Source of the DNA: Astropecten irregularis
Lineage: Eukaryota > Echinodermata > Asteroidea > Paxillosida > Astropectinidae
Assembly: GCA_963971285.1 (NCBI GenBank)
Contig: OZ020255.1
Span: forward strand, 19,561,046-19,625,045
DNA: 64,000 nt
Direction of reading: 5' to 3'
Shown: positions 24,557-35,500 of the stretch, piece by piece
How the letters are laid out: every line of letters starts with the position of its first letter
Position numbering within the stretch: position 1 is the first letter of the stretch
Program-made: the position numbers and the translations under genes
The notes under the pieces: generated by a model
Told to the model about the DNA's origin: nothing
The model's database searches: none
What the model saw: the letters and a program-made list of their open reading frames with translations, nothing else

Positions 24557-25478
24557 GCTGCAGTAAGATCATTCGAGATGATCGCACAAAATTAAACTTC
24601 ACTTTTAAAATAGGTTTTAATAATCATAATTATTCGGTTGCCTTTTCAGCATTTCACTCCATTTTCTCCCTCGTCTGTGGAAATTACTTTTCAGAGTATT
24701 GTCAAGAAGTTGGTGCAGCGATTCCTGTGGCAGGAGAAAATCCTACGAGCTCGCTTGAAACACAAGGACAAGGTGCAGACTGAGCTCCTTCATCTAAAGG
24801 ACGCAGTGGAGATGGCAAGGTAGGTTGGTACCAAACATGCTACAGTTTCTTTGCTCATTTATAGGGTTAGAATTTCTTTTTGTTTCGATGGGAGTTTAAA
24901 ACCCGGCCTACATCATTAAGTACATAATTACTGAGTACGGGATACACTGCCTGAGTTGCCTCATTGACAGACAAATTTAACCCCAGACCGGCCTGTTTCA
25001 TACTGGGCGTGGGATACCATACCGCAGTAGAATCAGGGACAGACAAATTTAACCCTAGACCGGCCTACATCCTACTAGTACTGTGTGTGGTATACCCTAT
25101 CTGAGTTACATCGGGGACAGACAAATTTAACCCTAGACCGGCCTGTATCATACTGGGCGTGGGATACCATACCGCAGTTTAATCGTTTAATCAGGGACAT
25201 ACAACAAAAAAATTCGGACAAAATAAATCCGTTCAAAACATACCTTCATCATCCTGATCGTGGAATACCATGCTTTATTTGATTGATCTCCAGTTTGTTG
25301 ACCAATACTTCTTTTCTCGTCAATTCTTTCCAGCCACAGCCATGGTGGTTCTGTGAGGCGTCGTCGGCATCGCACCATTAGAAGCTCAATGAGAGATCCT
25401 TACCTACGAGGCTTCTATAAGCAGACAGCGGCCAGCGGTGACAACATCACCGTGCAAGACATCGAGTCCATCATATAA
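14988..25478 (+). CDS. TRPC: Divergent TRPC-type transient receptor potential cation channel, fifteen exons, 835 aa
   Basis: Exons: 14988-15144, 16236-16360, 16944-17051, 17731-17946, 18039-18233, 18715-18905, 19693-19883, 20680-20819, 21407-21501, 22214-22579, 23000-23195, 23828-23998, 24363-24404, 24650-24819 and 25334-25478; total 2,508 nt in frame. The product is a plasma-membrane cation channel subunit, probably receptor or lipid gated as known for TRPC. N-terminal ankyrin-like repeats (about 4-140) precede the TRPC linker ([21 protein letters not shown]...WY). Membrane helices follow: S1 near 299-319, S2 near 334-356, S3 near 418-440, then S4-S5 within exon 10 including GPLQISLG. The pore is [10 protein letters not shown] (601-610), and the TRP segment is EWKVAR (666-671), normally EWKFAR. 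Oddities: Asp609 replaces the usual pore Gly, and the His/Cys zinc motif after the ankyrin repeats is absent. The C-terminus ESII fits a class I PDZ ligand. The acceptors of exons 4 and 13 are the least certain. Confidence 0.92.
15550..15902. mobile_element. piggyBac-like MITE, copy 1 (TTAA target site)
   Basis: The termini AGGTAGTATCATACTTTGG and CCAAAGTATGATACAACCT form a 19-bp near-perfect inverted repeat. They are flanked by TTAA at 15546-15549 and 15903-15906, as in piggyBac elements. It is inserted inside an older repeat whose halves (tcaggccttc and ctccaagcattttataaat) resume on either side. It lies in TRPC intron 1 and is homologous, inverted, to 21864-22187. Confidence 0.85.
16505..16762. 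mobile_element. Foldback MITE (GGGACCAATTTCATA / TATGAAATTGGCTCC ends)
   Basis: About 258 bp with terminal inverted repeats and internal gcttaagcaccaa / ttgctta words. A partial relative with agagctgcttaagcaac and aaaccttggtaaataaaat lies near 42978-43050. It lies in TRPC intron 2. No target-site duplication is clear. Confidence 0.6.
17074..17393. mobile_element. MITE with sub-terminal GGCTCC hexamer expansion, copy A
   Basis: The ends GGGCCTTTCTCAAAG and CTTTGAGAAAGGCCC are inverted repeats. Just inside the left end, about thirteen GGCTCC units run from 17091 to roughly 17171, then degrade to ggctcagcctcc. The core (ttcaatggaaaaccacaacc, gtttgaaaaggacaacac) recurs in copies at about 20345, 26097 and 38580. 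It lies in TRPC intron 3. Gly-Ser or Glu-Pro ORFs here are repeat artefacts. Confidence 0.8.
18932..19059. mobile_element. Short MITE with 28-bp terminal inverted repeats
   Basis: The left arm gggtgcattcgtttagctac and the right arm gagctaaacgaatgcaccc pair almost perfectly, followed by ccccgggtc / gacccgggg. The 128-bp unit sits in TRPC intron 6. The flanks (ataata / ataatg) are similar, but I cannot define an exact target duplication. Confidence 0.7.
20345..20570. mobile_element. GGCTCC-type MITE family, copy B
   Basis: It has cgaaacggaggcttatagg at the left and tgagcctcggtt at the right, with an internal attgtggtttttcactgaag and ccttttcaaactagagaatc core matching the 38580 copy. It lies in TRPC intron 7. 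Confidence 0.65.
21864..22187. mobile_element. piggyBac-like MITE, copy 2, inverted relative to copy 1
   Basis: It has the same termini as 15550-15902, with TTAA at 21860-21863 on the left and TGAA (one substitution) at 22188-22191 on the right. The central gatcttttaaaagatc is palindromic. It lies in TRPC intron 9. Confidence 0.82.
24417..24556 (+). repeat. (AAC)n microsatellite
   Basis: A run of about 140 bp of aac/caa triplets in TRPC intron 13. Poly-Asn and poly-Leu ORFs over it are not genes. Confidence 0.9.
24900..25200 (+). repeat. Tandem repeat of 70-85-bp units in the last TRPC intron
   Basis: Three full units and one partial share gacagacaaatttaaccc, tagaccggcct and gggataccat. Alternate units resemble each other more closely (cctgtatcatactgggcgtg versus cctacatc...), hinting at a two-unit higher order. 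Confidence 0.75.
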
Positions 25479-25559
25479 CACTGTCACATTTTTCTGTCAC
25501 ATCTTGGAATTAGGATGGCCTGACGCGTTTCGATCCTTGCAGGATCTTTATCGAAGGCT

Positions 25560-25680
25560 ATTGAATATATAGGAAAGTGACAGAACGACGTGGGATTCGA
25601 ACTTGCGAACTTCGCGAAATACCGTACCGGCGCTCTATCCATATTTGAGCTATCCAACCCTTTATTAAAGGCATTGCATA
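25560..25680 (-). repeat. tRNA-derived SINE (family B)
   Basis: The reverse complement begins GGTTGGATAGCTCA, contains GATAGAGCGCCGG (box A region) and box B AAGTTCGAATCC, then an unrelated tail. The anticodon arm is too irregular for a working tRNA. Confidence 0.65.
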
Positions 25681-26096
25681 CGTTTGGTAATGACTCTGAA
25701 AATTTATGGCAATAAAAACTTACTTGGTGAGAAGTACAGCTGCTTTGGATAGTATAATGCATATTGAGAAACGTTCAATTCGAAGTACCGCGGTTATGGA
25801 AAAATATGTCACTTTTTATCTCCAAAAATTATGAATCTGAGAAGCGTTATGGCCGTAACGCTTCTCAGCTATTGACTTACTGTTATCTGGCGTGAAATTA
25901 CCGCTCTAGTTTGTCGCCAAAATCTCACAAACGCTACCACCTTTTGAATTGAAACTTTCACAGGTTAGTTTTATGGTATATATATACAATTATATTGGTT
26001 TGAAACAAACAATAGGCTCAAATTACCAAACGTATGCAATCCCTTTAAGGAAATCGTTTTCTATACCTTGCTGGATTCCACGGGGACTAGGTAGAT

Positions 26097-26308
26097 GCCT
26101 TTTCGAAACGGAGTCTCGGGCTCATGCCAGACTCCTGCACCATTTCGGGTGCTGGTATCAAAATACGGGCTTTTGGCTGCAGTTTTGAAGTATAGATTCT
26201 CTGGTTTGGAAAGGAAATCAGAGCCTGTTCAGCTTCAATGAAAAAACCACAACCTATGGATGACGGAACAGGGAGCCTGAACTTGAGCCTCCGTTTCGAA
26301 AAGGTCCT
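26097..26308. mobile_element. GGCTCC-type MITE family, copy C
   Basis: The left end is cttttcgaaacggagtctcg and the right end gagcctccgtttcgaaaagg, in inverted orientation. The internal gcttcaatgaaaaaaccac and tttggaaaggaaatcagag core is shared with copies A, B and D. Confidence 0.7.
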
Positions 26309-26500
26309 ATGGGTGCACCCAAGTAATAGTCCCTAAACTGCCATCCACCGAGCTCATATATACAAGTTAAGCAATCAATAATATTATAATCGAGAGAGTT
26401 GTGAGAGCTATAAAACTGACGGATTGAAGAAATAATTATGGCACTGGACCTCCTGCCTGGACTCTGGGCTTCCATATGTGACCATTTGTGATGTAATTGG

Positions 26501-26828
26501 CAGGCGCGGTTCTAGAGTAAAAATTTTGAGGGGGCTAGAATGCCATTATTTTTTTAGGGGGGGGGGGGGGGGGGGGGCTAGAAGACCCAATATTTTGGGT
26601 TCTTCTAACACTCGCTTCTGCTATGTCTTATTAGGGGTCGAAAAACATGCACATTATAGCCCAAACAACGCGTTTTATGTAATTGGCGCTTAATAACTGA
26701 AAAAATCCAGTATTTTCAAGAACATTTTTTTTTCACTTGCATTTTTGGGGGGGGGGGGGGGGGGGGGGGCTAGACAAAATTTTGGTGGGGCTACAGCCCC
26801 CCCTAGCCCCCCCGTAGAACCACGCCTG
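26501..26828. mobile_element. hAT-like MITE with 8-bp target duplication and internal poly-G tracts
   Basis: The ends CAGGCGCGGTTCTA and TAGAACCACGCCTG are inverted repeats. They are flanked by exact GTAATTGG copies at 26493-26500 and 26829-26836. Two runs of about 20 G lie near 26559-26578 and 26749-26769. Confidence 0.88.
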
Positions 26829-27185
26829 GTAATTGGGTGAGAAGGTGGGTCTATTTCAGCCGCTTTGCAGAGGGATGTTTTTTTTTAATTAATGGCTTCT
26901 TTGACTGGAGTGATTCATACCTTGTTTTAGGGGTGGTCACCTGAGAATGAGTGTATCTCAAAAATTCAATGGTCAACTCGCCATAAAATGAAAAGAAAAT
27001 GAAAGTTGACATGTTCATCATAATTGTTCTGTGCAACTTAAACAGCTGTAAGAGTTCTGTGTATTTTTAAATCATTTTTGAATTATAAGGATTTATCACT
27101 GTTGTTGGGTGCAACCCTATGAAACTCTTCACTATTTAAGACCTTGTGTCAACGTTGTGCCCTCTGTTGGCGGCAAGTAACCAAT

Positions 27186-27191
27186 AATAAA
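27186..27191 (+). terminator. Candidate polyadenylation signal AATAAA (TRPC gene)
   Basis: A canonical hexamer 1.7 kb after the TRPC stop. The assignment rests on position and orientation only. Confidence 0.35.
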
Positions 27192-29588
27192 GTTTTTACA
27201 ACTTTAAGAATTGAACTGTGCTTGATGAAATGTTTTATTTAATTTATTGTCCAGTAGATGTCATTCAAAATGTAACAAAGAGCATTGTCTTAGTAGTAAT
27301 GATTGTTTTCAATGTTCATCGTCTTCCTCTATTGTATTCTTCTTTTGATCAGATGCATCAAGAAAACGTTGTTTGTTCAAGTTTTAATAATTATAATGTA
27401 TCAATTAATTAATTGATTTATTAATTTAATGAAATGCTGGTCTACATCGTCAATTTTCACCCAAACGGTACTCAATCTCATTAGTAAAAATCTCCTCAAT
27501 ATTGCTTTTTAATGTTATTTAAAATAATTACCTGCACTCGTCTGCATTTTGTTGGATTAGTGAACTTTTGTATGCCAACAAAGCAAATGTCCCGTATTGG
27601 ACGAATAAAATTAACGAATGAACGATTCGAGTTTACAAGTTCATCATGTAAAGAATAATAAAAACAATATTAAATTACTTCTCTCTGCTTATAATTTCAA
27701 GACAATAGTGACAAATGAGTAACCTTTACCCTTTTATTTAAATTAAGCATTACTTTGAATGGTATTGAATGTTTAATTACTTAATCTACTGCAACGGACC
27801 ATGTTTATCATTCATTACTACTTTTGTAAATTTTAATAACAGAAAAAAGTTATGTAACAGCATGTATTTACACAACTCCTGTAATTAATCATTATTATAT
27901 TGTAACTAAATGATTCCTTATTAAAGCTGACAATGGACATGTTTACAAGCTCCGGCTTCTTGTCTGACCTCCTTATTTCAAGCTCAATCTTACCAATCTG
28001 TAAAAATATCATTACAGTCTGAAATAAACCTGAACCTGACTGAACCTAAATAAATTGAAGTTTCCGGGGATTAAACATTTCGAAAGCTCTTAAATTATGT
28101 ATCTCAAAGGGTCTCTCTATATACTGAATTCAGGGTTGATGATAATGAAAAATAATATAAGAAACACATTGATGATGTGCAAACACAACAATAATGGGAG
28201 ACTTTGGAGAAACTATTGCTGTTGACTTGAAGATCGGTTCTCAAAAGTCTCCCATTTGTTTTTCATCAACCTTGTGAAATCGACACGATTGGTGGCGCTG
28301 TTTACGAACATGTGATGTAATCACGTTCTAGATCCATTATCTTGAGCCAACTTGGGTAGATGTTGGTGGACTGTGTGTGGGACTTTCATTGGTAAGATCA
28401 TCTAGTTTCCTGCTAATTCTATTGCATGTAAGTCGTCTGTCTTCCACTATTTTTTGTAACCGATGGCCGGACCTTGTGGGAATCTGTGGGGGTGATCGTG
28501 AGTAGGTCTAGGCCTGTGGGAGTGTGGAGTCTGGGAGTGGAGGTAGTCAGGGTCCCGAGATCATTAAATCTAACGTTAGAACTTAGATTGGGTAACTAAC
28601 GTTAATTAGCCTAGGCTAGTACCAATGAGTACTACTAACTTAACTTAACTTAACTTAATTAGGCCTACATTTATAAAGCGCTAATAACACATGAAGTTTC
28701 AGAGCGCTGTACAGTGAAAACACCTAGAATTAAACATAAGGAAATACAAGTACTACTAGTAGTAGTAGGCCTACTGTAGTGGACAAGTGTTGAGTGGCAG
28801 CGGTTCCCCAAACTAGCCTTTTTAATTTTAGTAATAAGCATGCTAAATAGGCGTATGTCATGTGATTATCAGTATATATATACAGCAAAGCTGGGAAAGA
28901 AATCCACTGACGACCATTGCCTAGGCTACTGGGTAGTCCCCACTTTCTAAAATCACTTCCCCCCACAACAAAATGAACTTGCCCAAGGTCAGGCTAGGCC
29001 CCCTGTATTGTTGTACTTTGACCTTTCTCCAGTAGCCATATTATGTAATATTTACCAACTACCAAGTCTTCTCTACATTTTGTGGTGCTCCACCAAGTAG
29101 GCTATATAATCTAGAGTTTGTTTTTAATAAGCTGGGTCCAGGCCAATATTTGCAGGAGATAAACTACAGACACATTTTATTTTATAGCTGTTCAATCATT
29201 TTGTGACTTGTGAACATTGTAATCATGTTATCATCTTCAAGTCTGGTAGATTATCACTGAATTACATAATTCTAAGCCTAGGTATTTGTTCTTTAGTCTA
29301 TAGACTCTGTGATTGAACTTATACCGTATTCTGATGTACAAGTACATTTTCTTTAGCTGGTTTGTTTTGCACGTACATTTGTAGGCAATCTAACTAGAAG
29401 GTAAGGAGCCATGATGTGGGAATTCGACACCAATTGGTGAATTTTAGAAAGTCAAGAAAGGGTGGGCAGCAAAAAACTTGAATAACGGCCTCGCTCTTGG
29501 AAATTATTTCATCTTTAAAACTTGCCTACTCTTTACCTTCTTCTTTTTTTTTTCCATGAAGGCCAAGATTGACTAGGAATCTTCCATT

Positions 29589-32500
29589 ATGGTATTTCTT
29601 GAGAGAGTAGCTGGTTTTGCCTCAGCCAACCCCACCATGGTGGGTCTGGTCTGTGTGACTGTCACCGTAGTCGTCTTCCACAGGAAACTGCTCAACAAGC
29701 TCATGATCACGTCTGATTCTCCCAACCCCTTTGCCACTGATACCAGGCAGCCTGTCAGGCCACTACAGACGGACCATGCAGTCAAGGACAAAGTCCTTAA
29801 ACAGGGTTAGTTGGGAGAATTTAAAAGTAAAGCTGTGTAAGAATAGACACTGTATAGTGATAATGGTTCATTGCTGGATGCTCAGAGACTTTGTGACTAG
29901 ATTTAGAGAAAAACGACTACTGTAAGTGAGACTTGACTTGGACAGCTCAGTGATCCAGTAGATCAGACATGGACAAGGTCTGATTTCTCTAAAGCAGGAG
30001 GTAATGAGGCAGAATGAGCCCTTCCCAAACAAGTCCAAAGTTTCACCTGCAAAATAATGAATACAGGGCCCAATTTCATGGAATCTGCTATGCCCTATTT
30101 TTGTGCTTTAAGGTTACTGCTATGCGTGAAGTCTATTTCATGGAATCCGTAAGCAAGACCTTCGTTTAACAAAGAATTTCTATGCTAACCTTGATTTATT
30201 TCTGCTAACGCACTGCCATATTCTGCAGAAAGTCCTTGATTTACCATTACCAAAAAGAAAACTCCCGTGAGATGCGCTAACCATAATTTTAAAAAGTCTG
30301 CTACCGTAAGCGAGGATTTTTTTCTTACAGTAATGGATTCCATGAAATTGGTCCCAGGTCAGTAAGGACAAGTCTTGTTCAAGGGCATTGGTTTACAATC
30401 AGACAATAGCACCCTGGTCCTATAAGAGAATAGAATCACACTTCACTGTTACCAAACTCACATGAACAGTTTGTTTGATGTCAACAAGTTAAGGGTTTGG
30501 AAAATTGGCAGTGTTTTGCGTATTTCATGAAATTATGAAGAGAGTCAGTGAAATGAAGAACGAGAATCAACATGTAAGCAACGGAAAGTTAATGGTGCAC
30601 TCGTTAAACTGCTGAGTAAGAAAATCGTTGAGATTTTGACTTTTTTACTCAGTGAAAACAGCATTCAAAACTTCAGAAACTAGGAAATCCTATCAGAAGA
30701 GGGGTTAAAGTAATTTTCTAATGGTGCAAAAAACAGGTGCGGATGGTATTGTAAACCATTACCATTCGAGTTGTTATATCTCCGACACAAAATTAAACTA
30801 CAGATAATGTGCCCTCTGTTATCTCACCAAGGAAAATCTTCCATCTTCTAAGAAATTACCAATACATATATTTTTCAATATCTACTGCTGTTTTGTTTGT
30901 TGTGCTTAGGTTTCACTGCGCAGAAAATTCCTGATGACCTAGATGCAATAGTGATAGGCAGTGGGATGGGCGGTCTGACCACAGCCTCTCTCCTCTCACG
31001 CATTGGCAAGAAAGTCCTGGTGTTGGAGCAGCACGACCAGGCCGGAGGCTGCTGCCACATCTTCCGTGAGAAGGGATATGAGTTTGATGTCGGTAAGATT
31101 GCTGTCTTCAAAGTTTTCCCTGGATTTTCAAAGGAAACTACTATGTCGATGCCTCTGCTTAAAGGTTTACTGAAATCAAATTTGGAAAAGGGGTGAAAGT
31201 GCTTCAAAATTATTTCTTAATTCATAATTAATGACTATATAAACCTTTATGTTTATGTAAGTGCTTACTTTTAACAAAAAAGTTACAAAATCAGTACATG
31301 TACACTGTATGTCCCCCCCCCCCAAAAAAAAAGTCCCCCTTGAAACCGATCTACCCAACAAAAGCAAGTGAAGTCACTTACAGAACTAGTATAGGCTCAC
31401 ACCACAGTGTACTGCGTGGTATTCTGCATGTGACGTAAGCAAGGTTTTTCGTCACAAAAAGTGGGTTGATAAATTATGGGTCTAAAATACCTCCTTTTTC
31501 TATATACAATATTTTGTAGCACAAACAATGATAGACAGGTTGAGTTTTATAAGAATACAGATGTATTTAACTTCATATGAGTTCTGATTACAGTAAACCT
31601 TTAACCCTTCTTGTTTAATAATGCTAATGATAATACCACAGCACTTATATAGCGCCAGTATCTTACATGCCATTCAAAGGGGAGTAAAGGGGTATGTAAT
31701 ATTATCCCTGGTCATTGGGCTATATTTACACTTCTGAAACCATCTCAACCCCCAATGCGGTATGAAAACAAAACTGAGATTGACATCAAACCATACTTGA
31801 TAGTTGAAATTTATTTGGGTCATCGCCATAAGCAGACATTTTGGGTTTTTGCATTGAGAAAGAAACCATGTGTGATCAGTGTGATTTAGAATCACTTTAT
31901 TCCACCCCCTGTCCTTTATGATGACCAAGGTATCCACTACATCGGAGAGATGGCCAACAACACAATCTCAAAGGTCTTAGTTGACCAGCTGACCAACGGC
32001 CAGCTGCAGTGGGTTCCACTGGATGAGACCTTTGACACGGTGGTCATCGGTCAAGGGGACAAACAGCGGAGATACCCCGTCAGGTGCGGCGCAGACGGTC
32101 AGTATAAGAAGGCTCTTCTAGAGAGTTTCCCCGGTGAAGAGGCCGCCATCAACAAATTCATGGAGATGTTACGGGTAAGTTTCATCAGTAGACGTCACAG
32201 AAATGAAGAAAATTAAGTATAATATCACACTCAGATATTTGTAACTACTCTGATGCTCAGCTCATGCATATTTATAAGACAAACACTGAACTATTCATGG
32301 CACCTACTTAATATTCACAAATTTCACTTGTGTGTGTGTGTTTGGGGTTGCCTTTACAGACAGTCAAGCGGCAGTCTCTCATTGCTGGCGCCCTGAAGGT
32401 CATCCCTAGGAGAGCCTGCGACTTCCTCATCAACACAGGAATCATCAACCTCGTCTCATCCTACTTCTCCTACGCCCATCGGACCCTGAAGGATGTTGTT

Positions 32501-35500
32501 GACGAACTGACAGACAACCAAGATCTAAAAGCCGTCTTCTGCTACAATTTTGGAGACTACGGTGAGGTTCTTGGAGATCCAAAGGATTCCTTTTTCCAAC
32601 TTTTCCAGCTTTACAGGAGGCTCGGATAATTCTGCATTACTCGCTGTACTACTTAGAAGCTATAGAACATATACTAATTGTTCATAAATCACAGCACATA
32701 TTTATAATGGTATAGCATGTTTTTACTCGGAAAAAAAAGAACTAAACATAACACTTAAAGGAAATCCATAAGAGTAATAAGGAAAACAGCATGTTGTATC
32801 TAGCCAAAACAACTTAATGCACTCCATCACAAGAGGGCGCCAGATCAACCATAGAAGCTTGTGCTGTTTATTTGATGATGCGCTCACTGTTGGTAATGCA
32901 GAGTTGCATTGTCAATTGCAGCCTTTGGTGCCTACAGTTTGAGCACTCGCCACTATTATTGAAGGTAATTTTACCATTTACTGGTATTTGATATGTAATG
33001 CATATCGTGTAATTTAACAAGTGTTTGTCCTTTCAACCGTTGGTCACAGGTACTGAGCCTTCCAAAAGTAGCTTTGCCATGCACGCTCTGCTGACCAACC
33101 ACTTTATGAAGGGAACCTTCTTCCCGCTAGGAGGTGCAAGCGAGATCGCCTATCACATCATACCAACCATCGAGCGCTCTGGAGGCAAGGTCTTGGTCAG
33201 GGCTCCAGTCAAGGAGATCCTTCTGGATGCTGAGGGCAAAGCGTGTGGTAAGTTTGCCAGCCTTTCGGGACATGTCATCATGAGATGATGGTCACTTGTA
33301 AATCACCTTGTCATCTATCACACAATGCTCGATCACTTGGCTTCAGTAAGTAACTGCGACTCATGAGTTTGAACTACGGTTCTTCAAGTTCTTCAGTATC
33401 TTACAGAGGGTGAAGTAATTTCCCTTACGTCTGTGAGACAAAGTGAAATGATCAAAGCAGTATTAAACGAGAGGCACTATAGCACTGGCCAGAGTCATCA
33501 AGCTGATGACCAGGGGTACATGGTGTTAATGCAGAGAACTATTGCCAACTTGCTGTGTTGTTGTTGTTTGTCCATCGATTCGACGATGACCATCCAATCA
33601 TCCTAGAGTTGGGGGCGGGGTCTGTGTGTACGCAGATGGCTGATTAGGCCGATCTGTGCTTGGAAGAGTCTTGGGCAGTGAGGACAGCGGATGGTGGCGG
33701 CTGAGGCTGGCGTGGTGATACCTTTTCTGACCATCCTGCGCTGCTCAGCTGCTGCTATCCTGGACTTCTCATGGGCTTTCATGCCACTTTTGCCAACTTG
33801 CTACCATCACCATGAATTGCCTTAGTTTTGTTCATAAAACTTCCAACCCATTTTTTACTGGCAGGTGTAAAAGTCAAGAAGACCTCTGGTGATGTGGACA
33901 TCCATGCTCCGCTTATCATCTCAGCTGCTGGAGTTTACAACACCTTCCAGAGGTTGTTGCCTTCCAAGATGGCGATCGAGAAACGTGAGTACTCACAGCC
34001 GACTGCCAGCTTGTATTGAATGCATAGCGCCCTCGTGTGGCAAGTCACAAGCGCGTACTTGCAACATTAATTCATTTGGATGTTGCCTGATGTTGTAATC
34101 ATGAACTTTTAAAATAAATTTCCAGAAAGGTGAACATTGAAACATTAATGAGCTGGATTTGAGCCTGCGAAGCTCGGAATTCCATACCAGTGCTCTACCA
34201 ATTGAGCTGTGTAGGCAATGTTGGCAATGTCCCTAATAGTCAATTATCTTTGTTCGTTTGGCAGTCAGAAGCCATGAAACCACTCACATACTGCTATATC
34301 CCAAGGATCATTCAGGATAAACGCATCATTAACAATGCTGCAAACCTGAGAAACGGTATACCAGGGATCAGTTGTAGAAAATTCGACTTTTTAATTAATT
34401 GTGAGCTTCAGATATGAAACCATATTGTCAAATGGATGTTTGAACTATCCCCTGTAATCTGACCAACAGTCATTGAGAAGAAGCACGAGGGTGTCCGGCA
34501 CGGTGTGGGTGCCATGTCCGTCTTCATCGGTCTGAAAGGAACCAAGGAGGAGCTTGGACTACCCGCTGGTCAGATCTGGGCTTTCACCACGGCAGACCTT
34601 GATGAGAGTCTGGAGGAGTACATCAACCTGAGTGCCCATGACGCAGGCAAGGAGGACATTCCACTGCTCTTCATCACCTTCCCATCGGCCAAAGATCCTA
34701 GCTGGCCTGAACGATACCCAGGTAAGCATCGACCTTGATGTGGCTCAATCTCTTGGCCGAACAATCCTTCTCATCCCAACTTTGGTCCTCTACAGATAAC
34801 TCTGAAAAAAGGATGCGCCTCTCTGTCAATGGACGACAACAAGCTTTGCTGGAGGTGACACTCATAAGAAGTTTAACCCATTGACTGCCATGTGGCCCGA
34901 GATCCTGCCTCATAAATGTTTATCCCCAATCTAAGCCGATAGTCAAACACTAGTTGGCCTGCCCACCTAAACAAAGATGGCATGTACATTGTCTTAACCC
35001 ATCAAGTCTCCAAAATTGTCTCAGGTCTCGATTGTAAGAGGAATGAAAGGACCCCAAGTGTTGGATACCGATGGAAAGCTCCTTTTTAAGCTCACTTTTA
35101 TCAAACATAATCAGTTAACCACAAGGGTAACTGACTGTATGAATTGTCAAGTCACTTAAAGGTGAACAAAGAAAAATTGACTTGAGTCAGATTTGAACCT
35201 GTAGTCTCCAGAATATGGTACCATTCAGTAGTGTAGACACGTCCTTAGAACTGGGGGTTGATCTTGTAGCTAGGTCGTACTTCCATATACGTTTGTGCAC
35301 AAAATCATTTTTTTATATATACATGTATATAAAAAGTGAAAACCTGGGGGGTTGCAATCACCCTCCCCTGTGATCTACACCCATGGTACCAGTGCTCTGC
35401 CAACTGAGCTATCCAGCCCTGTTGTTGGCAGTGTATCAAATTGTCAATTATCTATGTCCATCTTTCTATGGCTCATTGTTTTGCGTTTATCTCATAGGAA

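Larger units (their letters stand above)
25479..29588. other. TRPC 3' UTR and intergenic DNA before RETSAT
   Basis: No gene is supported. It holds a SINE fragment (25560-25680), two MITEs (26097-26308 and 26501-26828), an AATAAA at 27186, very AT-rich DNA at 27200-28050, and an inverted repeat gggagacttt / aaagtctccc around 28198-28252. The RETSAT promoter should lie near 29.4 kb, but I see no diagnostic element. Confidence 0.45.

Noticed and set aside
24279..24783. Poly-Leu and poly-Asn ORFs
   Set aside because: Products of the (AAC)n microsatellite; the true TRPC exon 14 starts at 24650.
34260..34360. Extra RETSAT exon after a ttggcag acceptor
   Set aside because: In the required phase it hits a stop within 20 codons; joining 33984 directly to 34470 gives the family length exactly.
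35160..35460. Genuine tRNA gene
   Set aside because: Boxes A and B are present, but the anticodon and acceptor stems do not pair, the unit is interrupted, and it has a family-specific tail; it is a SINE. The same reasoning applies to 5380, 10020, 25560, 34131 and 37600.
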